A DNA stretch of 33,488 nucleotides from Streptomyces prunicolor NBRC 13075 (GCF_000367365.1 NZ_BARF01000080.1:1-33488); one strand, 5' to 3'; shown: positions 7,221-15,180, numbered from the stretch's first letter. Notes: generated from the letters alone by a model not told the origin. A program made the numbers and translations.

Positions 7221-7619
7221 ATCCCGCGCGCCATCGTCGAACTGCCCCTGGCCCAGCACATCCTGCCGCCCGGCCTCGCCTCCAGCACCTACAGGCGCTT
7301 CAACCAGGTCCGCAAGGCACTGGCCACCGCCTACTACCTGCACATCACCCACCACGGCATGCTCAGCGCCGACGACATCGCCTCGCTCGCCCAGCACCAG
7401 ATGGCGACGGCGGCACGGTCGGCCGGTGTCGAGGCGCCGACCAGCGACGAGACCCGCGAGATGATCCGCAGCCTCCTGCGCGTCTTCAACGGGATCGACG
7501 CCCCCGCCTCCGCGCCCGTACCGCTCCAGGCCGTCAAGGTCACCGAGAGCGAGCTCGCCTCCGCCCTCGGGGGTCTGGCGGTCGTCGTTCAGGCGGCCGC
7601 GCAGGGCGTCGGTCGGTAG
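7221..7619 (+). CDS. hypothetical helical protein, 132 aa, probable ATC start
   Basis: Not recognised. In this frame no ATG, GTG or TTG lies near a ribosome binding site; GGAG stands 6 nt before ATC CCG CGC at 7221, and coding bias begins there. The upstream reading runs through promoter 8. The protein looks all-helical (RRFNQVRKALATAYYLHIT, then SADDIASLAQHQ), with no Cys. First gene of the promoter 8 cassette. The next methionine would remove more than 40 residues of well-biased sequence. Confidence 0.65.
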   Translation: MPRAIVELPLAQHILPPGLASSTYRRFNQVRKALATAYYLHITHHGMLSADDIASLAQHQMATAARSAGVEAPTSDETREMIRSLLRVFNGIDAPASAPVPLQAVKVTESELASALGGLAVVVQAAAQGVGR

Positions 7620-7628
7620 CAGCCGCCC

Positions 7629-7719
7629 GGGCCGGGCACTCCGCCCGGCCCTCGGCCTCCCCAGCGGCTCAGCCGCTGTCCTCCCCAGATGGTGTCCCGG
7701 GGTGCTGCGGCGCCCCGGG
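7629..7719 (+). other. three-hairpin intergenic element, copy 1
   Basis: Three consecutive stem-loops: 7629-7637 with 7643-7651 (9 bp, loop ACTCC), 7662-7668 with 7672-7678 (7 bp, loop TCA), and 7696-7704 with 7711-7719 (9 bp with one G-U). The same order and shape recur at 8559-8652 with different sequence. It sits in the 5' region of the next gene and may control processing or translation. Confidence 0.55.
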
Positions 7720-7767
7720 GCCGGCGGGGAGCGCACGCCCATCGCCCGGACACCTCGAAGGGCCCCG

Positions 7768-8550
7768 ATGTCCATCACCACCTCAGCACCTGTCCTGCCG
7801 TCGGTGACCACGGTCCTCGGCGCGCTTACCGCCGCCGGCCTGGGCGCTCACTACGACCCCGACGACGGCGTGGTCATCGCCTACCCGGCCGCCGTACCGA
7901 AGGCGAACGCCTTCGACGGCGCCCACGTCACGGTCCAGTGGGACACCACCGGTCCGCAGCAGCCGCACGAGGACCGGACCCGCTTCACCGCCTCGGCGTG
8001 GATCCCCGACGGTCCGCCCGACTACCACGAGGTCACCACCGTTCACAGCACGGCCGCTCCCGGCCCCCTGGCCGCCGAGGCCGAAGTGTGCGCGCGGGCG
8101 GTCGCCGCATGGATGTCGCATCCGGCGAGCATCGCCGGCAACACGCTCCTGTCCGCGCTCGCCGTCCACGGCATCACGCCGGGCAACGGGCTGTCCGTCG
8201 CCTACGGCGGGCACAGCGACACGGTCAGCGTCACCATCCAGCTCGGCCGCGACACCTACGGGACGCTGGTCGTCGCGGACCAGGCGGGCTCGCTCCGCCA
8301 CGTTCCCGCCCAGCACACCGGGTGGAGCGTCTTCCTCCACGACGAGCGGGGAGAAGCCGTCGGCGACCCGGTCTACCTCACCGGCGACGGCGGGACGGTG
8401 GACTGCGCGCAGGACTCCTCGGCTGCCGCCCGGTTCATCGCGGACTGCCTGTCCGCCCCGCTGCGGCACTGCTGCTGCTACGCCCGCGAGAGCCACAACC
8501 CCCGCCACGACCGCGAGTGCCACCTGTACGCGCTCCCGCGCTCCGTGTGA
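7768..8550 (+). CDS. hypothetical protein, 260 aa, Cys/His C-terminus
   Basis: Not recognised. ATG at 7768 follows CGAAGGG; the longer reading starts inside the upstream hairpins and is rejected. Mixed alpha/beta protein with GxG-rich strands (GLSVAYGGHSDTVSVTIQLG). The last 25 residues are a dense Cys/His cluster (HCCCYARESHNPRHDRECH) that looks like a metal site or redox tail. Second gene of the promoter 8 cassette, with hairpin-rich spacers on both sides. Confidence 0.83.
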   Translation: MSITTSAPVLPSVTTVLGALTAAGLGAHYDPDDGVVIAYPAAVPKANAFDGAHVTVQWDTTGPQQPHEDRTRFTASAWIPDGPPDYHEVTTVHSTAAPGPLAAEAEVCARAVAAWMSHPASIAGNTLLSALAVHGITPGNGLSVAYGGHSDTVSVTIQLGRDTYGTLVVADQAGSLRHVPAQHTGWSVFLHDERGEAVGDPVYLTGDGGTVDCAQDSSAAARFIADCLSAPLRHCCCYARESHNPRHDRECHLYALPRSV

Positions 8551-8558
8551 ACGCCCCC

Positions 8559-8652
8559 GGGCCGGCAGTCCCGCCGGTCCTCCGCTTTCCCGGCGGCGCA
8601 GCCGCCGCCGGCCCAGTGGTTGTCCCCGGGCGCCGCGCCGCCCCGGGACAAC
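8559..8652 (+). other. three-hairpin intergenic element, copy 2
   Basis: 8559-8566 with 8573-8580 (8 bp, one G-U), 8591-8597 with 8601-8607 (7 bp, loop GCA), and 8619-8632 with 8639-8652 (14 positions, one C-C mismatch). Same architecture as 7629-7719. The ribosome binding site of the next gene starts immediately after the third stem. Confidence 0.55.
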
Positions 8653-8664
8653 GGAAAGGACATG

Positions 8665-9135
8665 ATGCCCAACTCCCCTGCCAGCGTCCTGCATGACCAG
8701 CCGGAGCAGCCGGTGCTGCTGTGCCCGTCGGCCGTGACCGATCCGGAGCTGATGGACGGCGTGCTGTCCGTGCTCTCCGACGAGCAGCTGCTTGAGGTCG
8801 GTCACCGGGTCGATCGGCACATGCTTCAGCGCAAGAGGTCCGCGATCCTCGCCGAACTGCGCACGGTCGTCGCCGAGGCCCTCGAAGAGGGCGAGACCGA
8901 CAGCACCGCGCCCGTCACGCACGTCGGCATCCGCACCCGTACCCACGAGGGCATGCCACCGCACTGGTCGCCCAGCAACCTCCGGCTCCGTCACGCCGAC
9001 GGCGTCTCCACCTCCCCCTTCGACGCCGCCCACACCGAGCTGGAGGACCTGCTGCCCGATCTGACCTGCCTCGACCAGCCCGCCAGCGGCGACGTCCTCA
9101 CCATCGACCTGCGCACCGGCGCCTTCAGCCGCTAA
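8665..9135 (+). CDS. hypothetical acidic protein, 156 aa
   Basis: Not recognised. Two adjacent ATG codons (8662, 8665) follow GGAAAGG; the second has the better spacing. The N-terminal half is helical (LSDEQLLEVGHRVDRHMLQRK, then AILAELRTVVAEALEEG); the C-terminal half is acidic with short strands. Third gene of the promoter 8 cassette, directly before the PP-loop gene. Confidence 0.8.
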   Translation: MPNSPASVLHDQPEQPVLLCPSAVTDPELMDGVLSVLSDEQLLEVGHRVDRHMLQRKRSAILAELRTVVAEALEEGETDSTAPVTHVGIRTRTHEGMPPHWSPSNLRLRHADGVSTSPFDAAHTELEDLLPDLTCLDQPASGDVLTIDLRTGAFSR

Positions 9136-9157
9136 CACACGCCGGCCGACTCCCCTG

Positions 9158-9192
9158 CGCCCGGCCTGACCGCCCGGTCGGCAGGCCGGGCG
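9158..9192 (+). terminator. intergenic stem-loop before PP-loop gene
   Basis: Perfect 11-bp stem CGCCCGGCCTG (9158-9168) with 9182-9192 around a 13-nt loop that can itself fold. It lies within the cassette, upstream of the TTG-start gene. Confidence 0.5.
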
Positions 9193-9222
9193 CCACCGCC
9201 TCCCCCTGAAAGGAACCTGTTC

Positions 9223-9954
9223 TTGGTCCAACACGTCGTGCAGTTCTCCGGCGGCATCGGCTCCGCGATCACCGCTGTACGCGTCGCCGAGCAGCACGGC
9301 ACCCAGGACCTGACCCTCCTGATCGCCGACACCCGCGCCGAACACCCCGACCTGTGGCGCTTCTCCGACGACATCGCCCACCTGCTCGGCGTCAAGCTCA
9401 CGGTGGTCCGCGACGGGCGCGACCCGTGGCAGGTCTTCGCCGACCAGCGCTTCCTGGGCAACAACCGGCTCGCTCACTGCACCTTCATCCTCAAGCAGAA
9501 GCCGTGCCGGGCCTGGATGAGCGAGCACGCGCCGCCGGACGACACGATCGCCTACATCGGCATCGAGCCCAACGACCGCGACCGGCGCCGGATCCCGGCC
9601 ATCGCCCTCAACTGGCAGCCCTGGCACACCCAGTTCCCGCTCGCCGACGGTCCCGACGCGACCAAGGACGAGCTCCTGGACGAGATCCGTGCGCTCGGCG
9701 TGCGACCCCCGCTGCTGTACGAGCTCGGCTTCCCGCACAACAACTGCCACGGATCGTGCGTCAAGGCGGGACAGCGCCAGTGGAAACACCTCCTCGTCAC
9801 CCTGCCCGAGCAGTACGCCCACGCGGAGGCCAAGGAGGAGGAGCTGCGCGAGCTCCTCGGCCCCGTCGCCATCCTGCGCGACCGCCGCGGCGGGACGAGC
9901 CGGCCGCTGCCGCTGGCCGAGCTCCGCGCACGCGAGCTGGCCGCCGCAACCTGA
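9223..9954 (+). CDS. PP-loop / PAPS-reductase-like protein, 243 aa
   Basis: Adenine-nucleotide alpha-hydrolase superfamily: SGGIGS at residues 9-14 is the PP-loop that grips ATP or PAPS, followed by the Rossmann-like core (LLIADTRAEHPDL). Four cysteines, C86 and C95 (HCTFILKQKPC) and C175 and C179 (CHGSC), could bind an Fe-S cluster as in several sulfur-transfer members of the superfamily (inference). TTG start with AAAGGA 8 nt upstream. Length is typical for stand-alone phage and plasmid homologues. It precedes the methyltransferase-like gene, which suggests nucleic-acid modification. It is not DndC: no DndA, D or E homologue is visible. Sulfate assimilation is less likely in this setting. 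Confidence 0.8.
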   Translation: MVQHVVQFSGGIGSAITAVRVAEQHGTQDLTLLIADTRAEHPDLWRFSDDIAHLLGVKLTVVRDGRDPWQVFADQRFLGNNRLAHCTFILKQKPCRAWMSEHAPPDDTIAYIGIEPNDRDRRRIPAIALNWQPWHTQFPLADGPDATKDELLDEIRALGVRPPLLYELGFPHNNCHGSCVKAGQRQWKHLLVTLPEQYAHAEAKEEELRELLGPVAILRDRRGGTSRPLPLAELRARELAAAT

Positions 9955-10048
9955 CCCCTCCGCCACCGGCCGCCCACCGAGGACCCCGCCGTCGTGCGGG
10001 CATCCGTCCCGCAGTCGCCCCTGCCTGCCCTGATCCTGGAGACCGTCA

Positions 10049-10969
10049 CTGACCACCACCCCTCAGCGTGCGCCCGCCCCGGCGAGGCGATCACCGCCCT
10101 TTCCCACCCGCGCTTCCGACGGCGCGGCTTTCGGCGAGGCCGTCGCGGAGACCTGGCACCGCGCCTACGGCCGCGGAAGGATGGACATCCCCTGCGGCGT
10201 GGTCGCCGCGCTCGCCCTGTGGCCCCACAAGACGCCCGGCGCCTCCCACGCCGCGGACCTCGCCCGGTACCTCGCCTCCCAGCCTGCCCTGCGCTGGCCC
10301 CCGACGGTCGGGCAAGTCGCCGCCGTGCACTACCTGCACCGTCCCGACCTGATCGGCGCGGCCGGGCTTCTCCTGCGGTGGGCCGAGGAGGAACACGACG
10401 CCGACACCCTCTACGCGGTCAAGGCGGTCGCCGAGACGGCGCTGAAGCACGGGGTGCTGCTCCACACCGGCTCGGCGGATCCCGCCGAGCGCTCGGAGGT
10501 CGACCTGATGTCCTGGTCGATCGTCTGCCTCCGCCACGGCGAGGACAGGTCGTGGCTGGCCGAGCACCACACGCCGGACGACGCCACCGACGTGCTCGTC
10601 GCGCTGGCGATCGGTGACCGCCCCCCGGCCTCCGCCTCCGTGAACGAGCCCGCCGGCGGAACCGGCGGCATCTTCCGTGCCGCCGCGCAGCGCCTGCGCG
10701 ACCACGGCGTCGACCCTCGCGACTGGACCTGGAGCCTTCAGGACCTGGACCCTCTCGCCGTGGCCGGCGCGGCGGTCAATTTCCTCGTCTGGGACCTGGG
10801 CCCCAATGCGACCGTGGCCTGCGGAAACACTCTCAGCGAGGGCGACCTCACCGGACAGGCCCTCGCTGTACGGGCGCGGGCGGAGTCCCGCCGCGACGCG
10901 CTCCTCGCCGGCGCGGAGCAGGCAGCCGGCCACCTGCGCGCGCTGCGGGCACTGGGAGTCCTGGAGTAG
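10049..10969 (+). CDS. SAM-dependent methyltransferase-like protein, 306 aa, CTG start
   Basis: The C-terminal third carries a SAM-binding signature: NEPAGGTGGIF near residues 199-209 (motif I of the N6-adenine / HsdM-type methyltransferases) and an acidic strand LQDLDPLAVAGAAVN near 232, then VACGNTL. The expected catalytic (N/D)PP(Y/F/W) tetrapeptide does not follow; the protein ends about 35 residues later. It may be a catalytically dead or split enzyme, or a SAM-sensing subunit. CTG at 10049 is chosen because GGAG lies 7 nt upstream and coding bias starts there; the first ATG (10181) has no ribosome binding site. The N-terminal two thirds are helical. Last gene of the promoter 8 cassette. 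Confidence 0.72.
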   Translation: MTTTPQRAPAPARRSPPFPTRASDGAAFGEAVAETWHRAYGRGRMDIPCGVVAALALWPHKTPGASHAADLARYLASQPALRWPPTVGQVAAVHYLHRPDLIGAAGLLLRWAEEEHDADTLYAVKAVAETALKHGVLLHTGSADPAERSEVDLMSWSIVCLRHGEDRSWLAEHHTPDDATDVLVALAIGDRPPASASVNEPAGGTGGIFRAAAQRLRDHGVDPRDWTWSLQDLDPLAVAGAAVNFLVWDLGPNATVACGNTLSEGDLTGQALAVRARAESRRDALLAGAEQAAGHLRALRALGVLE

Positions 10970-10996
10970 GACTCCTCGCCAGCCGCCACAAAGGCC

Positions 10997-11047
10997 GCCT
11001 CTTAAGACTTGCATCGAAACCCTTCCCTACGTAGAGTCTTAAGAGTC
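10997..11047 (+). promoter_or_regulatory. CTTAAG-flanked promoter 9
   Basis: Arm GCCTCTTAAGAC (10997-11008), -35 TTGCAT (11009-11014), 17 bp, -10 TAGAGT (11032-11037), arm GTCTTAAGAGTC (11036-11047). Short leader hairpin GGGG/CCCC at 11052-11063. Confidence 0.9.
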
Positions 11048-11085
11048 AACGGGGGACAGCCCCGCTCCGCCGAAAGGTGCATCTG

Positions 11086-11271
11086 GTGCGACGCTCGACC
11101 GAGTTCCTGATTCTGACCGTGTCCGGTACCGCTGGCGGCTCCGCCTACATCGCTCTCACCGGAAACCTGACCCTCGGCGGCGCTGCCGACAGCGCGATCG
11201 TCGGCGTCAGCGCTGCGCTCGGGATCGTCTTCGTGCGGCCCCGCCGTCAGCGGAAGTCACCGAACGCATAG
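11086..11271 (+). CDS. small membrane protein, 61 aa (copy A)
   Basis: Two hydrophobic Gly/Ala-rich segments (about residues 6-25 and 35-50) between a basic N-terminus (MRRST) and a strongly basic tail (RPRRQRK). GTG at 11086 is used because GAAAGG lies 8 nt upstream; the GTG at 11077 overlaps that site. Identical in sequence to copy B at 14955, about 75 percent like copy C at 16318. Size and layout resemble many small membrane proteins, including holin-like ones, but nothing specific supports a lytic role. Confidence 0.8.
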   Translation: MRRSTEFLILTVSGTAGGSAYIALTGNLTLGGAADSAIVGVSAALGIVFVRPRRQRKSPNA

Positions 11272-11277
11272 GCGGTC

Positions 11278-11311
11278 GGTGCCGCCCCCGGCCACCCCGG
11301 GGGGCGGCACC
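11278..11311 (+). terminator. stem-loop after copy A
   Basis: GGTGCCGCCCCCGG pairs with its near-perfect complement ending at 11311 (one extra G). It lies 6 nt after the stop and is repeated exactly at 15147-15180. Confidence 0.6.
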
Positions 11312-11411
11312 GGTCCCTCTCCCCTGAACATCAGGACCTCGAGTTCGGCTTCGCCCGTAGCTCTGAGCCCAGACGGACACCCCCCGAACCACTTCCCTCC
11401 AGGAGACTCAC

Positions 11412-11681
11412 GTGTTCTCTCCGACCGACGGCGACCGCATCGTGCTCACCCGTACCGGCCGTGACGGCCGCACGACCTCATACATCGGCATCGCCACCGA
11501 GGTCATCCCGTACGGGCCGAGCCTCATCGGCGACCTCTTCACCGGGGGCTGGCGCCTGACCGGCCGCAACATGGCCACCGGCGAGGACGAGGACTCCTAC
11601 TTCGCCTGCACCGAGGCCCTGGAGCGCTACGACCCGGCCATCCGCCAGACCGTCCGGCTGGCCACCGCCGACGACGAGTGA
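11412..11681 (+). CDS. hypothetical protein, 89 aa
   Basis: Not recognised. GTG start after AGGAG at 8 nt. Small soluble protein with a beta-rich first half (GDRIVLTRTGRDGRTTSYIGIATEV-like strands, possibly an SH3-like or Tudor-like barrel) and an acidic C-terminus. Second gene of the promoter 9 cassette. Absent from the corresponding places after copies B and C of the membrane protein. Confidence 0.8.
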   Translation: MFSPTDGDRIVLTRTGRDGRTTSYIGIATEVIPYGPSLIGDLFTGGWRLTGRNMATGEDEDSYFACTEALERYDPAIRQTVRLATADDE

Positions 11682-11717
11682 GCGCACCCGCCATGGTTCG
11701 AGAAGGGAACTCCCCCC

Positions 11718-12233
11718 ATCCGCACTATCCCCCGCAACCACACCAGGGTGCTCGCCCGGCTGCGCACCACGCTCACCCAAGTCACCCGTCACACCGGCGT
11801 CCATGACGTGGACGGCGTTCCCTCCACCGCCGACGAGGCCTGGGGGCACTGGGACAGCACCGAACCTCTCGGCAAGCCCTCGATCGTGCGCGAACTCGAC
11901 CCGGTCGCGGGCCTGTACGAGCTGCGCGTCAACGGCCAGCTCATCTACAAGCTGCGCCGCCCCGTGCCCGCAGTCCGGATCGACGTGGTCGTCGACCGCG
12001 ACCCGGACCGCGAGACCGGCGTCACCGTGTACGTCAACGGCACCAGGGGCACCGGCCCGGACGTTCATACCCACGTTCTCGACCCGGGCGCGGGCGCGCC
12101 GGACCACGCCTGGCTGACCGGCCATCTCCAGCCCGACAACGCCGTTCCCGTCGAGGTCCAGACCCAGATCACCACGCTCGCCGAGTACTACCACCTCCGC
12201 CGCGCCTGCCCGCACTCCGACTGCAGCGGGTAG
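11718..12233 (+). CDS. hypothetical protein, 171 aa, probable ATC start
   Basis: Not recognised. The frame is open and coding-like from 11718, where ATC CGC ACT follows AAGGGAA at about 8 nt; the only canonical alternative, GTG at 11748, has no ribosome binding site. Mixed protein with a beta-rich centre (LYELRVNGQLIYKLRRPVP) and a C-terminus containing CPHSDCSG, a possible half zinc site. The last codons and the following spacer have a decayed echo at about 16600-16640, which shows that this gene order was once duplicated. Confidence 0.65.
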   Translation: MRTIPRNHTRVLARLRTTLTQVTRHTGVHDVDGVPSTADEAWGHWDSTEPLGKPSIVRELDPVAGLYELRVNGQLIYKLRRPVPAVRIDVVVDRDPDRETGVTVYVNGTRGTGPDVHTHVLDPGAGAPDHAWLTGHLQPDNAVPVEVQTQITTLAEYYHLRRACPHSDCSG

Positions 12234-12584
12234 CCCGGCCCCTCTCAACAGCCCTTACGTCCGCACCACTTCACAGCTCCCGGACTCACGGAGCACGCCG
12301 TGCCCTCCCCCGCTCGCCACTACGACAGGCCCACCGTCACCGTCGGCACGAGCGCGAGAACTGCTCGGCCGACGCTGTGCCCGGCCTCGACCGGCTCTAC
12401 TCCGAGTGCCGCTGGCACGTGCGTGCCCGCCGCATGGTCCTTCCTGGCAGCTGACACCCCGTGCACGGGCTTCCGGTGTCGTGCCGTACGGCACACCACC
12501 ACGGCGTACTGATCGTCCAGGTCTTCACTGCGGCCCACCGCCTCGTGCCCCTCCTGCACATTCGATCTCTGGAGCATCGACAGC
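12234..12584. other. 351-bp interval of gene remnants
   Basis: No intact gene is supported here. It holds the truncated paralog start (12300), the tail-like frame ending near 12455, and a third short open stretch (about 12461-12584, HGLPVSCRTAHHHGV) that runs into the next gene. I see no promoter box. The ribosome binding site of the 743-aa gene is at its right edge. Confidence 0.55.
12300..12407 (+). pseudogene. truncated paralog of the 189-aa gene at 16687
   Basis: GTG at 12300 after CGGAG opens with VPSPARHYDRPTVTVGTSA, which matches the start of the protein at 16687 (ALHYDRPTVTVCTSA); the DNA upstream is also similar. Similarity stops after about 20 codons and the frame then reads low-complexity sequence. 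A different frame of 12350-12455 reads as a plausible gene tail (GLDRLYSECRWHVRARR, then stop). This looks like a deletion that joined the head of one gene to the tail of another. The endpoint given is approximate. Confidence 0.6.
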
Positions 12585-14816
12585 ATGACCCCCGATCACC
12601 CGCACACCACCCAACTGGCGCTCTTCGGCACGACCCGTCCGCGGCCGGGCCGTGCCGGCGACGAGGAGACGGCGCCGGTCACCGAGGCCGGGCACGGCTT
12701 CCCTGATGGGGTTCTGGAGCCCGGCGAGACCCTGTCGCCTACCGGGTTCGCGGGGGGCGAGGGATGGCGCCTGGCGATGGTCGAGGGCTACGTGTACCGG
12801 GTGCGGCGTTGTGCCTGGTCGGGGAGCGATGACCTGTGGGAGGCCGGGCACGGGGAGGACACCTACTGGTGGAACGGTGGCCTTGAGGACCGCGCGCTTT
12901 CCGCCCTGCTCGGCCGTATCCGGTGCGACGCACAGACCCGGGCGCGGTTCGCCGACGTGTGGGCCCGGTACGGCGACCGTACGGGTGAGCTCGACTGGTC
13001 GGCCGACGAGAAGCGCACCGAGGTGGAGGCGGGCGTCATGCTCGTCTCGCGGTTCGGGGTGGCCGGTCTGCTGGTTGAGGCGCGGTGGGGTTGGGACCAC
13101 GCGCGCGGCGGCGACATGGACGGTGCGGCGCCGGAGACGTGGGAGCGGCGGCAGGTGGACCACGCGCTCTACACGCGGTCGTGGTGTGAGTGGTCGTCCG
13201 GTCTCACGTCGCTCTCGTCGCGGCCGTTCGAGGTGCTCGCGGTCGTCACCGAGGCCGAGGACGAGAAGCCCACCTGTGCGACGTCGGCGCCGTTCGTCGG
13301 CAAGTGCAGCCGTAAGCGGTCCGGGGAGTTCTTCCGGGTGGCCGTGTCGGGCCCGAACGGGGAGCGTGGGGAGATCGTCACGTGTGGCCGATGCCTGGCC
13401 GGCTGGATGCTGGACGGCGAGCGTCGCCACGGGCGCACCGCGCTGGACATCGTGGGCCGGCTGGCCGGGGGCGACCCGTCGCCGAAGCTGTGCAAGCTCA
13501 ATTGGCAGCAGTGGTGCGACCGCGCATCAGAGCTTGCCGGGCAGCTGCTCGCGGACGCTCTGAGCGCCGGTCAGGTGGCCCCCTGGCCGTGCGCGGACGT
13601 GGTGACGCGGCTGCTCGCCGAGGCATGCGAGATGGGCGACGAGCGGGCCAAGCGTGCCGCCCGCGCGACAGTGCGCAAGGAGAAGCCCGGGGCGGGCAAG
13701 AAGGCCCAGGACGCGGCGGTGGCCAGCGCGGTCGAGGAACGCGCCGACCGTGCCGCGCTGGTCGCCGGGGCGTTCGCGCTAGACGCTGCGAGCTACGCCG
13801 AGACGTGCGCGCACACCGACGCTGAGACGGCCGTAGAGGCAGCCAAGACCAGGGAGTGGGGCAAGGCCGAGGAGGCGGCCAGGCAGGCGTCCGAGCAGGC
13901 TATAGGGGCCCTTGACGCGGCCGAGGCCGCCGACCACGCGGGCGTGTTCGCGACCGAAGCCCGCGAGTGGGCCGACAAGGCGAACGAGCACGCGCGGGCC
14001 GCGTGTGAGGCGATCGTGACCGCGCGGGAGGCCGCCGACGCCGGGCCCGTCACTACCTTCCAGGCCCCGGCCGGCTCAGGGGCGACGGATAGCGACCGGA
14101 CCGAGGAGGAGCCCAAGTACCCGCGCACGGTGGACGGTTGGGAGGTCCGCGCCGGGGGCTACGACGTGAACGAGCGGCCGCAGGAGTACGGCGGGAAGCT
14201 GCGCTCGGAAGTCGTGCCGGGGGCTTGGGTGATTCAGGACTTCCACGAGCAGCAGACCGCGCGCCGTGTCGTCGACCTGTTCAAGAACGGGAATTGGATG
14301 GTGCGCGCCGTCGCTCACGAGGGCACCGACCGTGAGTCGTGGCTGTGCGAGTCCATCGACCGCGTGAAGGTGGTCACGGATGCCGAGTTATCCGACGCCA
14401 AGCGGTCCGCGTTCCGGCTGCGGTGGGGCCAGTGGCGGGGGCGCACGTACAAAGGGATCGCGACGCAGCACCGCGGCAAGTACGCGGCGTGCTGCATATG
14501 CGTGAACTGCATGGGTCTGGAGATCCACCGGGGCGGCCGCCGTATCGGCTGGTGCACGACGCTGGACGCGGCGATTGCGCTGTGGGTGTGGCACATCACG
14601 GGCGAAGAGGGCCCGGCGCCAGCGGCCGACGCGCCGCGCCCGGAGTTCATCCCGGGCAGCGTGGTCCCGCTTGACCGTGTGCCGGTCACGTCGGGGGAGG
14701 GTCTGCAGGCGGCTGCCAGGGCCGGTGATGAAACGCCGATTGCGGCGAACACCGTTGCGACGGGCGTGATCGAGCGGCGCGCAATTGCGACCCGTGCGAC
14801 AAGTACGGCTTCCTGA
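12585..14816 (+). CDS. large hypothetical protein, 743 aa
   Basis: Not recognised. ATG start with GGAG about 11 nt upstream. Residues 1-230 look globular and Trp-rich; a Cys cluster follows (CATSAPFVGKC, then CGRC near 270, possible zinc ribbon). Residues 345-500 are Ala/Glu/Lys-rich and probably long helices or coiled coil. The C-terminal third has CCICVNC near 640. Codon choice differs from its neighbours (more GTG, CGG, GGG), hinting at separate origin. No signal peptide, no ATPase or nuclease motif seen. Last gene of the promoter 9 cassette. Confidence 0.85.
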   Translation: MTPDHPHTTQLALFGTTRPRPGRAGDEETAPVTEAGHGFPDGVLEPGETLSPTGFAGGEGWRLAMVEGYVYRVRRCAWSGSDDLWEAGHGEDTYWWNGGLEDRALSALLGRIRCDAQTRARFADVWARYGDRTGELDWSADEKRTEVEAGVMLVSRFGVAGLLVEARWGWDHARGGDMDGAAPETWERRQVDHALYTRSWCEWSSGLTSLSSRPFEVLAVVTEAEDEKPTCATSAPFVGKCSRKRSGEFFRVAVSGPNGERGEIVTCGRCLAGWMLDGERRHGRTALDIVGRLAGGDPSPKLCKLNWQQWCDRASELAGQLLADALSAGQVAPWPCADVVTRLLAEACEMGDERAKRAARATVRKEKPGAGKKAQDAAVASAVEERADRAALVAGAFALDAASYAETCAHTDAETAVEAAKTREWGKAEEAARQASEQAIGALDAAEAADHAGVFATEAREWADKANEHARAACEAIVTAREAADAGPVTTFQAPAGSGATDSDRTEEEPKYPRTVDGWEVRAGGYDVNERPQEYGGKLRSEVVPGAWVIQDFHEQQTARRVVDLFKNGNWMVRAVAHEGTDRESWLCESIDRVKVVTDAELSDAKRSAFRLRWGQWRGRTYKGIATQHRGKYAACCICVNCMGLEIHRGGRRIGWCTTLDAAIALWVWHITGEEGPAPAADAPRPEFIPGSVVPLDRVPVTSGEGLQAAARAGDETPIAANTVATGVIERRAIATRATSTAS

Positions 14817-14864
14817 TCACGAGTGAGCACGACGGCGGATCGCCCGCCAACCCTCACCCATGGC

Positions 14865-14916
14865 GACTCTTAAGACTTGCATTAGCCCCCCCTGTTGAAG
14901 TAGAGTCTTAAGAGTC
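14865..14916 (+). promoter_or_regulatory. CTTAAG-flanked promoter 10
   Basis: Arm GACTCTTAAGAC (14865-14876), -35 TTGCAT (14877-14882), 18 bp, -10 TAGAGT (14901-14906), arm GTCTTAAGAGTC (14905-14916). Leader stem GCGGG/CCCGC (14920-14924 with 14930-14934). Confidence 0.9.
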
Positions 14917-14954
14917 AACGCGGGACAGCCCCGCTCCGCCGAAAGGTGCATCTG

Positions 14955-15140
14955 GTGCGACGCTCGACCGAGTTCCTGATTCTGACCGTGTCCGGTACCG
15001 CTGGCGGCTCCGCCTACATCGCTCTCACCGGAAACCTGACCCTCGGCGGCGCTGCCGACAGCGCGATCGTCGGCGTCAGCGCTGCGCTCGGGATCGTCTT
15101 CGTGCGGCCCCGCCGTCAGCGGAAGTCACCGAACGCATAG
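14955..15140 (+). CDS. small membrane protein, 61 aa (copy B)
   Basis: Same nucleotide and protein sequence as copy A at 11086: basic N-terminus, two Gly/Ala-rich hydrophobic segments, basic tail. Same GTG start behind GAAAGG. Here it heads a cassette with one further gene. Confidence 0.8.
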   Translation: MRRSTEFLILTVSGTAGGSAYIALTGNLTLGGAADSAIVGVSAALGIVFVRPRRQRKSPNA

Positions 15141-15146
15141 GCGGTC

Positions 15147-15180
15147 GGTGCCGCCCCCGGCCACCCCGGGGGGCGGCACC
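15147..15180 (+). terminator. stem-loop after copy B
   Basis: Exact repeat of the hairpin at 11278-11311, within the duplicated 260-bp unit. Confidence 0.6.

Larger units (their letters stand above)
11053..11312 (+). repeat. 260-bp exact direct repeat, copy 1
   Basis: Identical, base by base as far as I can read, to 14922-15181. It covers the leader, the whole small membrane protein gene and the downstream hairpin; similarity continues into the -10 side of the promoter apart from one difference at 11052. A diverged third version is at 16284-16543. Confidence 0.9.

Noticed and set aside
7783..10059. 758-codon open frame on the minus strand
   Set aside because: Spans three plus-strand genes and their intergenic hairpins; composition is that of an antisense frame in GC-rich DNA.
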